Notes under the pieces: model-generated
What the model was told of the DNA's origin: nothing
Databases searched by the model: none
Seen by the model: the letters and a program-made list of their open reading frames with translations, nothing else
Position numbers and translations under genes: made by a program
In this document: positions 14,678 to 22,114 of the stretch, in pieces
Layout: every line of letters begins with the position of its first letter
How positions within the stretch are numbered: position 1 is the stretch's first letter
Assembly: GCA_044866075.1 (NCBI GenBank)
Contig: JBIOTQ010000040.1
Span: 1-30,551, forward strand
DNA length: 30,551 bases
DNA from: JBASRP01 sp044866075
GTDB lineage: Bacteria; Actinomycetota; AC-67
Reading direction: 5' to 3'

Positions 14678-16389
14678 ATCCAGCAGAGGATCTTGACGCC
14701 CTTCGACGTGCAGTCCCCGAGCGTCTTGTTGAAAACCCGACCGTGTCCGAACCAGATCCGGCTCGTCCAGCCGAGCGTTCCCGTGGACGGGATCGGGTAC
14801 GCGGCGAGCACTGGGTAGAAGTATCCGAAGAGCGCGATCGACATCGCGACGAACCACACGGCGGTCCATCGCAATCGCCATCGCTGTAGAGCGTGCACGA
14901 CCATCAGCACGATGAACGGCGCCGCCGGCGTCATGTAGAACATGAAGAGAGGCCGCGACGTCACGAACCACGGTAAGACCAGCGGGGCCAGCAGGACCAC
15001 CAGAAGACCCGCGACCTCGTCGCGCTTGACGATCCAGTAGAGGCACGCGGGCAACGCCACGAAGAATCCCGTCCACCAGACCAACGGGTTCGGGAGGCCC
15101 AGGACTTCTTCGTCGCGTGTCGACTGTCCCGTTGGGCACGGTTGCGGGCTGCCTCCCGGCGCGCAGTACCGTTGGTAGTAGTGGGACGCGGGCCGCGAGA
15201 TCCACGGCCACGACCAGGCCTTGGACATGTACGGATGGATCGGCTTGCCGTCGGCGTCCGTCGACTTGAGATTGCGGTGATAGTCGGCGATCTCCTTCTG
15301 ATCGCAGATCCACAGCGCCAGCCCGGCTTTCGGGACGGATCTCGTGACGCCGTTCTCGATCACGGTGTCGTTGCAACGCGGCGGCACATACTTCTTCGTC
15401 GAGAGGAACCACGGCGTGTATGACGCCATGTACACGAGCAGCGGAATCAGCGTGAAGGTCGCGCCGATCGCGAGGATCTGGAACGGCACCCGGTCGCGAC
15501 GGGGCCTCTTCTCGGCCGCGACATCTGCCGTCTGACCCGCGCCGGGCGCGGTCTCGTCCGCCGAGGTGTCTTCGGCGAACGGATCGACGCGACGGGCCCT
15601 CAGCCGGGCGAACGGCCTCCACCGCTTTAGACGGGCCCTCAGCCGGGCGAACGGCCTCCACCGCTTCGGCGCGATGCGCACGACCTCCCACGCCAGCATC
15701 ACCGCCGCCACCACCGGAATGAGGAACACGGCGCTCCACTTCGACGCGAGGGCCAGCCCGAACGCGGCGCCCGCGCCGAGACGCCACCATCGGATCCCCG
15801 TCCAGGTGGGGGCGCGCGCGCGATCCTCGAGCATCAGCCACACGCCGAGGAGGATGAAGAACGACACGAAGATGTCGAGCATCGCGATGCGCGATTGCAC
15901 GAACTGCAAGCCCTCGACGCCGAGCAGGATCGCGGCCGCGGCGGCCGGCCAGCGCTTCTCCCAGAGCCGGCGGCCGATCATGTAGATCACGAGGACGGAC
16001 AGCGATCCCACAAGCGCCGCGGAGAACCGCCAGCCGAAGGGCCGGTACCCGAAGATCTTGATGCCCATCGCGATCAGGAGCTTCCCGACCGGCGGATGCA
16101 CGACGAAGACGGGCTCGAGTCCGTCGCACGTGTGCGGCGCGTTGGCCTTGAAGGACATGTCCGCGCCGTGGCACGCGTACCCGAACGCGTTCGGCGCGGA
16201 GTAGGTCTCGTCGAGCGGGATGATCGAGTGCGGGTGGCCGAGCCGCCAGAAGCGGAGGAACGCGGCGACTGCGGTGATCGATAAGGGCACGAGCGCCCCG
16301 CCGAAAGCCGTCGAGACGCGCGTGAACACGTCGCCCGCACGCCGGTAGGCGTTGGACGCCGGATGGATGATCTGAGCGTCCGCGGTCAT
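14674..16389 (-). CDS. GT39 protein O-mannosyltransferase (polyprenyl-phosphate-mannose-protein mannosyltransferase)
   Basis: 571 residues, a multi-spanning membrane enzyme that transfers mannose from polyprenyl-phosphate-mannose to exported proteins. The first extracytoplasmic loop has the Asp-Glu pair in IIPLDETYSAPNAF and the HPPVGKLLIA motif, both typical of PMT enzymes; about ten membrane segments follow. A long loop around residues 340-440 has several Cys. Residues about 240-300 form a charged cytoplasmic linker carrying a 13-residue tandem repeat. Start at the ATG 16389, because the frame upstream is antisense to rsmI. From memory, mycobacterial Rv1002c has the same divergent position beside rsmI, which supports the assignment and the presence of protein mannosylation. 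Confidence 0.9.
   Translation of the reverse strand: MTADAQIIHPASNAYRRAGDVFTRVSTAFGGALVPLSITAVAAFLRFWRLGHPHSIIPLDETYSAPNAFGYACHGADMSFKANAPHTCDGLEPVFVVHPPVGKLLIAMGIKIFGYRPFGWRFSAALVGSLSVLVIYMIGRRLWEKRWPAAAAAILLGVEGLQFVQSRIAMLDIFVSFFILLGVWLMLEDRARAPTWTGIRWWRLGAGAAFGLALASKWSAVFLIPVVAAVMLAWEVVRIAPKRWRPFARLRARLKRWRPFARLRARRVDPFAEDTSADETAPGAGQTADVAAEKRPRRDRVPFQILAIGATFTLIPLLVYMASYTPWFLSTKKYVPPRCNDTVIENGVTRSVPKAGLALWICDQKEIADYHRNLKSTDADGKPIHPYMSKAWSWPWISRPASHYYQRYCAPGGSPQPCPTGQSTRDEEVLGLPNPLVWWTGFFVALPACLYWIVKRDEVAGLLVVLLAPLVLPWFVTSRPLFMFYMTPAAPFIVLMVVHALQRWRLRWTAVWFVAMSIALFGYFYPVLAAYPIPSTGTLGWTSRIWFGHGRVFNKTLGDCTSKGVKILCWI
15591..15666 (-). repeat. 39-bp tandem duplication inside the mannosyltransferase gene
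   Basis: A 37-nt identical block occurs at 15591-15627 and 15630-15666, a 39-nt period that keeps the frame. It encodes KRWRPFARLRAR twice in the cytoplasmic linker. Two copies of identical DNA indicate a recent duplication or copy-number slippage. Confidence 0.88.
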
Positions 16390-16438
16390 CCGGTCGTTGC
16401 CGGCAGCAGTGGCAGACTCTATCGACCTCCCACCCGCC

Positions 16439-16450
16439 CGGGTTAACCCG
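16439..16450. promoter_or_regulatory. 12-bp palindrome in the mannosyltransferase-rsmI divergent region
   Basis: CGGGTTAACCCG is a perfect inverted repeat in the 99-bp gap between the two divergent genes, 38 bp before the rsmI ATG. A TATAAG at 16476-16481 lies 7 bp before that ATG and could serve as a -10 for a leaderless rsmI mRNA. Confidence 0.35.
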
Positions 16451-16488
16451 ATCGGGAGATGCCCGGCGGCTCCAGTATAAGAAAGGTG

Positions 16489-17319
16489 ATGGCCGGCATC
16501 TTGAGCGTCGTCGCGACGCCGATCGGAAACCTCAACGACCTCTCGCCGCGTGCCGCGGCAGTGCTCGCCGACGCCGATGTGATCGCGTGCGAGGACACGC
16601 GGGTCACGAGGAAACTCCTTACGAGGGCTGCGTCGCGCGCGAAGCTGGTCGCCTATCACGCACGGAACGAGCGCGCGCGCGTGCCCGAGCTCGTCCGCCG
16701 CGTCGCTTCCGGCGAGAAGGTCGCCCTGGTCACCGACGCCGGGACGCCGGGGGTCTCCGATCCGGGCCAGCGGCTGGTGGCCGCGTGCCTGGACGCGGGT
16801 CTCCGCGTCGAGGCCGTGCCCGGCCCTTCGGCGGCGCTCGCGGCGCTCGTGATTTCGGGCCTGCCGACCGCGCGCTTCGTCTTCGAGGGCTTCCTGCCGC
16901 GCACCGCCTCGCAGCGCCGGCGCCGCTTGCGGTCGCTCGCCGAAGAGGAACGCACCATCGTCCTCTTCGAGTCGCCGCACCGACTGGCGGAATCGCTCGC
17001 CGACATGCGTGATGCCCTCGGCGATCGCCGCGGCGCCATGGCGCGCGAACTCACGAAGCTGCACGAGGAAGTCGTGCGCGGGCGGCTCTCGGACCTGCTT
17101 GTACGTGCCGAGGACGGCGTCCGCGGCGAGGTCACCCTCGTGATCGAGGGAGCGGCGCCCGGCGACGCCGAGCCGGTCGTCGCGGCCGACATCGCCACGC
17201 GACTGCGCGCCTTGATGGCAGAAGGATCGCCCAAGAAGGAAGCGATCGCGCGCGCGGCGGCCGATCTGGACGTGCCGAAGAAAGATGTCTACAAGGTCGC
17301 CGTCGACGAAAGGCTGTAG
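16489..17319 (+). CDS. rsmI: 16S rRNA 2'-O-ribose C1402 methyltransferase RsmI
   Basis: RsmI methylates the 2'-OH of C1402 in the decoding centre of 16S rRNA using S-adenosylmethionine. The 276-residue product has the SAM-dependent tetrapyrrole-methylase fold with family motifs VATPIGNLNDLSPRA at the N-terminus, CEDTRVT, YHARNE, VTDAGTPGVSDPG, PGPSA and FEGFLPR, and an ESPHRLAE segment. The length is typical. ATG at 16489 matches the family N-terminus; an adjacent in-frame GTG at 16486 and GAAAGG just upstream leave the start uncertain by one codon. Convergent with abrB with 1 bp between the stops. Confidence 0.95.
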   Translation: MAGILSVVATPIGNLNDLSPRAAAVLADADVIACEDTRVTRKLLTRAASRAKLVAYHARNERARVPELVRRVASGEKVALVTDAGTPGVSDPGQRLVAACLDAGLRVEAVPGPSAALAALVISGLPTARFVFEGFLPRTASQRRRRLRSLAEEERTIVLFESPHRLAESLADMRDALGDRRGAMARELTKLHEEVVRGRLSDLLVRAEDGVRGEVTLVIEGAAPGDAEPVVAADIATRLRALMAEGSPKKEAIARAAADLDVPKKDVYKVAVDERL

Positions 17320-17320
17320 G

Positions 17321-17563
17321 TCAGAAGCGTTTTAGTTCGGCGAGGCAGGACGCGCACACCGGATGGTTGCGGAACTGACGCAACGCGTCCGCGCTCCCGC
17401 AGAACATGCAGGTGTTCAACTGTTTCGACAGCACGATCTTGCCGTCGTCGACGGCGATGTCGATGTGATCGCCTTCGCGGATGTCGAAGGACCGGCGGAT
17501 CTCGGCGGGCAGCACGATGCGACCGAGGTCGTCGACTTTTCTACTCACGCCGGTCGCTTTCAA
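17321..17563 (-). CDS. abrB: AbrB/SpoVT-type transition regulator with C-terminal zinc-knuckle-like module
   Basis: 80 residues. The N-terminal 50 residues match the AbrB swapped-hairpin DNA-binding domain: MKATGVSRKVDDLGRIVLP, EIRRSFDIREGD and VDDGKIVL, close to Bacillus AbrB. The C-terminus has CMFCG and CASC spaced 17 residues apart (Cys-x2-Cys twice), which should bind one zinc. The start is a TTG at 17563, supported by GGGGGGA just upstream and by exact agreement with the AbrB N-terminus. A CATAAT -10 (17597-17592) and a TTGTGG -35 (17621-17616) with an 18-bp spacer lie on the minus strand. It sits between rsmI and metG on the opposite strand, as abrB does in B. subtilis. Confidence 0.9.
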   Translation of the reverse strand: MKATGVSRKVDDLGRIVLPAEIRRSFDIREGDHIDIAVDDGKIVLSKQLNTCMFCGSADALRQFRNHPVCASCLAELKRF

Positions 17564-17582
17564 CGGTCCCCCCGCCGAATCG

Positions 17583-17621
17583 TGGAACCGGATTATGCGC
17601 CCGGATAGACTGCCCCCACAA
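17583..17621. promoter_or_regulatory. Overlapping divergent promoters of abrB and metG
   Basis: Plus strand: TAGACT at 17606-17611 as the metG -10, 10 nt before the ATG, with TGGAAC at 17583-17588 as a weak -35 (17-bp spacer). No Shine-Dalgarno precedes the ATG, so metG is probably leaderless. Minus strand: CATAAT (17597-17592) and TTGTGG (17621-17616) for abrB. The two -10/-35 sets interleave within 40 bp, so the two polymerases would compete. Confidence 0.55.
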
Positions 17622-19151
17622 ATGAGCGATTCCTTCTACATAACCACGCCGATCTACTATGTGAACGATGTTCCGCATATCGGCCACGCGTACACGACGG
17701 TCGCCGCGGACGCCTCCGCCCGCTACCACAGGCTGGCCGGCCGGCCGACGTACTTCCTCACCGGAACCGACGAACACGGGGAGAAGGTCGAGCGCGCCGC
17801 GCGCGAACGCAACATGGATCCCAAAGCATGGACGGACTCGATCATCCCGCGCTGGCGCGACGTCTGGGCGAACCTCGACATCTCCTACGACGACTTCATC
17901 CGCACCACAGAGGAACGCCACGAGACCCCCGTCAAAGCCTTCGTGCAGGCGCTCTTCGACCGCGGAGAGATCTATCTCGACGAGTACGAGGGCCCGTACT
18001 GCGTCGCGTGCGAGCAATTCTATCTGGAGTCCGAACTCGTCGACGGGAAGTGCCCGATCCACGGCACGCCGGTCGACTGGCTGAAGGAGCCCAACTACTT
18101 CTTCCGGCAATCCGCGCAGGCCGACTGGCTCCTGAACGACTACTACGCGCGGACACCGGCGCCGGTGCAGCCGAAGGAGCGCCTCAACGAGGTGATCGGT
18201 CTCGTGCGCCAGGGCCTGCAGGACATCTCCATCTCGCGCCCGTCGCTCGAGTGGGGGATCCCGTTGCCGTGGGAGCCATCGCACGTGATCTACGTGTGGA
18301 TCGAAGCCCTGCAGAACTACATCACGGCGCTCGGCTATCCGGACGGCGAGCTCTTCAAGACGTTCTGGCCGGCGGTCCATCTCATCGGCAAGGACATCCT
18401 TCGCTTCCACGCGGTGACGTGGCCGGCGATGCTCCACGCGGCCGGCGAGGAACCGCCCCGCCTCGTGTTTGCGCACGGCTGGCTGCTCGTAAAGGGCGAG
18501 AAGATGTCCAAGACGAAGCTCACCGGCATCCATCCGGACGAGCTGCTCGCGACGTTCGGCGTCGACGCGTACCGCTACTACTTCCTCCGCGAGATCGCGT
18601 TCGGACAGGACGGCAACTTCTCGTGGGAGTCGATGGTCGCGCGCTACAACGCCGATCTCGCCAACGGGCTCGGCAACCTCGCGAGCCGCGTGCTGTCGAT
18701 GATCACGTCATACTTCGCGGGCGTGGTGCCGGAACCGAAGGACGACGCCGGGCAGGGCGCGCTCGAGCGTGCTGCCGCCGCGGCGCTGCCCCCTTACCAG
18801 AAGGGCATGGAGAGTTTCGCGTTCCACGAGGCGATCGAGGCGGCCTTCGGAATCGTCCGCGAGGCCAATGGCTTCATCGTGGCGACGGCGCCGTGGAACC
18901 TCGCCAAGGACCCCGCGAAGCGCGGGGAGCTCGCCAGCGTGCTCTGGGCGTCGGCGGAGGCCCTGCGGGTGCTCGCCATCCTTCTCTTCCCGGTCATGCC
19001 CGGCGCCTGCGAGAGGCTCTGGGATCAGCTCGGCCCGCCCGATAAGCTCGTCGACCAGCGGATCGACGACGCGGTTTGGGGGCGCCTTGCCCCCGGTACG
19101 CTGGTCCGGAAGGGCGACGGACTCTTCCCGCGCATCGCCGAACAGTCCTAG
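17622..19151 (+). CDS. metG: Methionyl-tRNA synthetase
   Basis: MetG charges tRNA-Met and initiator tRNA with methionine. 509 residues, the size of forms that lack the C-terminal dimerisation domain. Class I motifs seen: VPHIGHAY (HIGH) near residue 20, and GEKMSKTKL (KMSKS variant) near residue 290. The connective peptide contains CVACEQF and a later CPIH, giving three Cys and one His for a single zinc knuckle. The anticodon-binding helical domain follows, with NADLANGLGNLASR typical of MetG. ATG at 17622 has no Shine-Dalgarno but a well-placed -10. tatD begins 3 bp after the stop. Confidence 0.97.
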   Translation: MSDSFYITTPIYYVNDVPHIGHAYTTVAADASARYHRLAGRPTYFLTGTDEHGEKVERAARERNMDPKAWTDSIIPRWRDVWANLDISYDDFIRTTEERHETPVKAFVQALFDRGEIYLDEYEGPYCVACEQFYLESELVDGKCPIHGTPVDWLKEPNYFFRQSAQADWLLNDYYARTPAPVQPKERLNEVIGLVRQGLQDISISRPSLEWGIPLPWEPSHVIYVWIEALQNYITALGYPDGELFKTFWPAVHLIGKDILRFHAVTWPAMLHAAGEEPPRLVFAHGWLLVKGEKMSKTKLTGIHPDELLATFGVDAYRYYFLREIAFGQDGNFSWESMVARYNADLANGLGNLASRVLSMITSYFAGVVPEPKDDAGQGALERAAAAALPPYQKGMESFAFHEAIEAAFGIVREANGFIVATAPWNLAKDPAKRGELASVLWASAEALRVLAILLFPVMPGACERLWDQLGPPDKLVDQRIDDAVWGRLAPGTLVRKGDGLFPRIAEQS

Positions 19152-19153
19152 CG

Positions 19154-19915
19154 GTGATCGTCGACACCCACTGCCACCTCGACATGTTCGAGGACCTGGA
19201 CGCCGTCCTCGAGCGCATGCGCGCGGCCGGCGTCGAGCGCGCGGTGACGATCGGCGTCGATCGGGCGTCGAGCGAGTGGGCGGCGCGGGCGGCCGGCGAT
19301 CACGCGGAGCTGTGGGCGACCGTCGGTCTTCATCCGCACGACGCGAAGGACCGGACCGACGAGCTGATGGCTCGCCTGGAGGAGCTCGCGTCGCATCCGC
19401 GGGTCGTCGCCGTCGGCGAAGCGGGACTCGACTACCACTACGACAACTCTCCTCGCGACGTGCAACGCGCGGTCTTCGCGGAACAGATACGCATGGCGAT
19501 GCGCGCCGGGACCGCGCTCGTCATCCACACGCGCGACGCGTGGGACGACACCTTCGCGATCCTCGAGAGCGAAGGCGTTCCGGAGCGCACGGTGTTCCAC
19601 TGTTGGTCGGGAGACCCGGATCACGCGCGACGCGCGGTGGCGATGGGTGCGATCCTCTCGTTCTCGGGAACGATCACGTTCAAGAACGCCTCGGCGTTGC
19701 GCGACGCGGCGACCGTGACGCCGACGGAGAACATCGTCGTCGAGACGGACAGTCCGTTCCTGACGCCGCACCCGCATCGCGGGAAGCGGAACGAGCCCGC
19801 GTACGTGCGCCACGTCGCCGACGCGATCGCCGCTCTCAAAGGTGTGCCGGCCGAGCAAGCGGATCGAGCACTCTCGGCGAACTCCGCTCGACTCTTCGGC
19901 TGGGATCCACACTAA
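19154..19915 (+). CDS. tatD: TatD-family metal-dependent deoxyribonuclease
   Basis: 253 residues, a TIM-barrel hydrolase that acts as a 3'-5' exonuclease in characterised relatives. Metal-binding signatures: DTHCHLD at the N-terminus, GEAGLDYHYDNSP, VIHTRDAWDD, FHCWSGD and VETDSPFLTP, all intact. The GTG at 19154 directly precedes the first strand and lies 3 bp after the metG stop; the same frame is open further upstream inside metG without conservation. The metG-tatD-(rpf/yabE-like)-ksgA order is conserved across Gram-positive bacteria. Confidence 0.95.
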   Translation: MIVDTHCHLDMFEDLDAVLERMRAAGVERAVTIGVDRASSEWAARAAGDHAELWATVGLHPHDAKDRTDELMARLEELASHPRVVAVGEAGLDYHYDNSPRDVQRAVFAEQIRMAMRAGTALVIHTRDAWDDTFAILESEGVPERTVFHCWSGDPDHARRAVAMGAILSFSGTITFKNASALRDAATVTPTENIVVETDSPFLTPHPHRGKRNEPAYVRHVADAIAALKGVPAEQADRALSANSARLFGWDPH

Positions 19916-19932
19916 AAAGCCTCGAAAAGGGC

Positions 19933-19973
19933 GATCCGCCGCGCCGGGTCCGGGTCTACCCGTGCGGCGGATC
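19933..19973 (+). terminator. Stem-loop after tatD, terminator candidate
   Basis: GATCCGCCGC at 19933-19942 pairs perfectly with GCGGCGGATC at 19964-19973, with an additional inner CGGGT/ACCCG pairing. There is no U-tract. It lies 18 bp after the tatD stop, in a 251-bp gap before the wall-protein gene, and so probably separates metG-tatD from the next unit. It could instead be part of that gene's leader. Confidence 0.5.
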
Positions 19974-20095
19974 TCCGGAAGAGGGGTTCTGCGCCGGCCT
20001 CGTTATCCCTTCCCGCAACCCGAAGTTGCCCTGGTTTGGGCGGTTTACGTGCGGTTTTGGAGGGTAGGAACGACCCTGGTAAGGTTGCTGCGTCT

Positions 20096-20114
20096 ACCAA
20101 GCAGAACCAAGCAG
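20096..20114 (+). repeat. Tandem 9-bp repeat upstream of the G5-RlpA gene
   Basis: ACCAAGCAG occurs at 20096-20104 and 20106-20114, a 10-bp period that places both copies on one face of the helix. It lies 53 bp before the ATG at 20167 and just after a GGAAC (20067-20071) that resembles an ECF-sigma -35. Possible binding site for a regulator of wall-remodelling genes; weak evidence. Confidence 0.4.
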
Positions 20115-20166
20115 CACTCCCCGGTTCTTCCCCCCGAATCCTCGGACCGGCTGAACGCCGTACAGG

Positions 20167-21249
20167 ATGAGATTGAGAACGAAAGTCTCGAAGGCCGCCG
20201 TCGTCGCGGTCCTTGGCGCGTCAGCCGTTGCCTACGGAGCTCTCGAAAAGCACGTGACGGTGCGCATCGACGGCTCTCTCGTGCGGGTGCGAACTTTTGC
20301 AAGCACCGTAGGCGAGGTGCTCGACCGCGCCGACATCACGTTGCACGCGAACGATCGGGTGCGTCCCGCGGTCGCGACGAACATCCGTGAAGGGATGTTG
20401 ATCGAGGTTCGTCGCGCCAAGCCGATCACCGTCATCCTGAACGGAAAGCAACGACAGGTGATCGTGACCGCGCTGACCGTCGGCGAAGTCATCGAGGAGA
20501 TGCGATTGCGAGGTTCGCTCGCCGACTACGTCGGGGCGTCGCGTGCGGACCGCGTCACTCCGGGGATGGTTATCGTGTATCGCAGCGCGGTCGGGATCGT
20601 CGTCGCGCACGACGGGAAGACCGATCGCGTGATCACGAACGCCGCGACCGTGCGCGATGTGCTCGCCGAGCTGGGTGTCGGCGTCGTCGCGAAAGATCAG
20701 GTTTCGCCGTCGCTGGACGCCGCGCCGTACACCGGCATGGTGGTGCGAATCCTTCGGATCGGAACGCGCGTCGAAACGGCGACCCGCAAGATCCCGTTCC
20801 GGACGGTGTACAAGAGCGATCCGTACTTGGAGCGAGGGAAACGCGCGGTGCGCCGCGGCGGGCTTTCCGGCCTGGAGGAGGTCCGGTACCGCGTCACCTA
20901 CAAAGACGGGAAGGCGGTGACGCGTAAGATGCTGGCGGCGCGTGTCCTTCGCGCGCCGAGGGCCAAGATCATCGTCGTCGGGACGGGTCCCCGCTGCATA
21001 TGCTCGCGCGGCAGTCAGACCGGCGACGGCACGTGGTACGGTGCCGACGGGCTCATCGCAGCGCATCGGACGCTGCCCTTCGGCACGGTGGTTCGCGTGA
21101 CGAATCTCGAGAACGGCAGAACGGTGACGGTCACGATCCGCGACCGCGGCCCGCTCGGGGACGGGCGCATCATCGATCTGTCGGACGATGCGTTCCGGCG
21201 CATCGCCGGTCTCAGCGAAGGGGTCGTCCGGGTCCGCATCCGCTGGTAA
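20167..21249 (+). CDS. DUF348-G5-RlpA cell-wall protein at the rpfB/yabE locus
   Basis: 360 residues. After an N-terminal signal or anchor helix (about 8-24) come three DUF348 units (about 29-70, 86-125, 143-185) and a G5 domain (about 195-272), the layout of RpfB and Bacillus YabE. The C-terminus is neither the RPF lysozyme-like domain nor a 3D domain but an RlpA-type double-psi barrel: GTWYG (Trp290), AAHRTLPFGT (His300), IRDRGP (Asp326), GRIIDLS. His300 and Asp326 fit the catalytic pair described for the RlpA lytic transglycosylase. The segment between WYG and the His is short, and two Cys (277, 279) lie in the linker. It likely cuts or binds peptidoglycan outside the membrane. It precedes ksgA by 16 bp. 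Confidence 0.88.
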   Translation: MRLRTKVSKAAVVAVLGASAVAYGALEKHVTVRIDGSLVRVRTFASTVGEVLDRADITLHANDRVRPAVATNIREGMLIEVRRAKPITVILNGKQRQVIVTALTVGEVIEEMRLRGSLADYVGASRADRVTPGMVIVYRSAVGIVVAHDGKTDRVITNAATVRDVLAELGVGVVAKDQVSPSLDAAPYTGMVVRILRIGTRVETATRKIPFRTVYKSDPYLERGKRAVRRGGLSGLEEVRYRVTYKDGKAVTRKMLAARVLRAPRAKIIVVGTGPRCICSRGSQTGDGTWYGADGLIAAHRTLPFGTVVRVTNLENGRTVTVTIRDRGPLGDGRIIDLSDDAFRRIAGLSEGVVRVRIRW

Positions 21250-21265
21250 CGGCGCGGGGGGACGG

Positions 21266-22114
21266 ATGTCGCCCCTCGGCCGCCGCGAGACGCGCGACCT
21301 CCTGGCCCGTCACGGGCTCCGGCCCCGCACCTCGCTCGGGCAGCACTTCCTCATCGACCCCAACACGATCCGCAAGATCGTCCGCGTCGCGGCCGTGTTG
21401 CCGGGCGAACGGATCATCGAGGTCGGCGCCGGCGTCGGTGCGCTGACCCTCGCGCTGGCCGGAGCCGGCGCTGAGGTCGTCGCGATCGAGCAGGACCGGA
21501 GCCTCGAACCCGCGCTGAGTGAGACCCTCACGGAGATTCCGAACGTCGCGGTGGTGTGGGGCGACGCGCTCGCCCTCGACCTCGACCGGCTGCTGGGTGG
21601 CCGGCCGGCCCGGGTGATATCGAACCTTCCCTATCAGATCGCGACGCCGCTCGTTCTCGCGCTCCTCGAAGACGTGCCGTCGATCGCCGAGCTGATCGTG
21701 ATGGTCCAAGAAGAGGTCGGCGAGCGGTTCGTGGCCGGGCCCGGCGACGACGCGTACGGTTCGGTGTCGGCGAAGATCGCCTACCTGTCGGACGCGATGG
21801 TGGAGTTCAGGGTGTCGCGAGAGGTCTTCATGCCGAAGCCGGAGGTGGAATCCGTGGTCGTGCGGCTCACGCGTCGGACGGAACCACCGGTCGCCGGCGA
21901 CCGGGACCGGATCTTCCGCGTGATCGACGCCGGATTCGCGACGCGGCGCAAGACGATGCGTAACGCGCTGCGCGGCGCGGGGCTGGACGCGGCGGTCGTC
22001 GAGGCGGCCCTCGCCGACGCGGGGGTGGAGGGATCCGCCCGCGCGGAGCAGCTCGGGTTGCCGGAGTTCGCCGCCGTCGCCCGTGTTCTCGAGGTACCCG
22101 AGGTACGCCGGTGA
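21266..22114 (+). CDS. rsmA: 16S rRNA dimethyladenosine transferase RsmA/KsgA
   Basis: Dimethylates two adjacent adenines near the 3' end of 16S rRNA. 282 residues. Motifs seen: SLGQHFLIDP at the N-terminus, SAM-binding EVGAGVGALT, the acidic VAIEQD, catalytic NLPYQIATP, and FMPKPEVESVVV, followed by the helical C-terminal domain with ATRRKTMRNAL. ATG at 21266 has GCGGGGGGAC directly upstream and matches the family N-terminus; an open frame upstream inside the previous gene is ignored. The TGA overlaps the ispE start as GTGA. The ksgA-ispE pair is standard in Actinomycetota. Confidence 0.96.
   Translation: MSPLGRRETRDLLARHGLRPRTSLGQHFLIDPNTIRKIVRVAAVLPGERIIEVGAGVGALTLALAGAGAEVVAIEQDRSLEPALSETLTEIPNVAVVWGDALALDLDRLLGGRPARVISNLPYQIATPLVLALLEDVPSIAELIVMVQEEVGERFVAGPGDDAYGSVSAKIAYLSDAMVEFRVSREVFMPKPEVESVVVRLTRRTEPPVAGDRDRIFRVIDAGFATRRKTMRNALRGAGLDAAVVEAALADAGVEGSARAEQLGLPEFAAVARVLEVPEVRR

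Noticed and set aside
13553..16174. 873-codon minus-strand frame joining the SDR to upstream sequence
   Set aside because: Only the last 254 residues are an SDR. The upstream part is an out-of-frame reading of the mannosyltransferase and of the antisense of the PGPGW gene.
19916..20166. c-di-AMP (ydaO) riboswitch ahead of the wall gene
   Set aside because: Such riboswitches precede rpf genes in some actinobacteria, but I cannot find the conserved core segments in this gap; only a terminator-like stem and a short repeat are visible.
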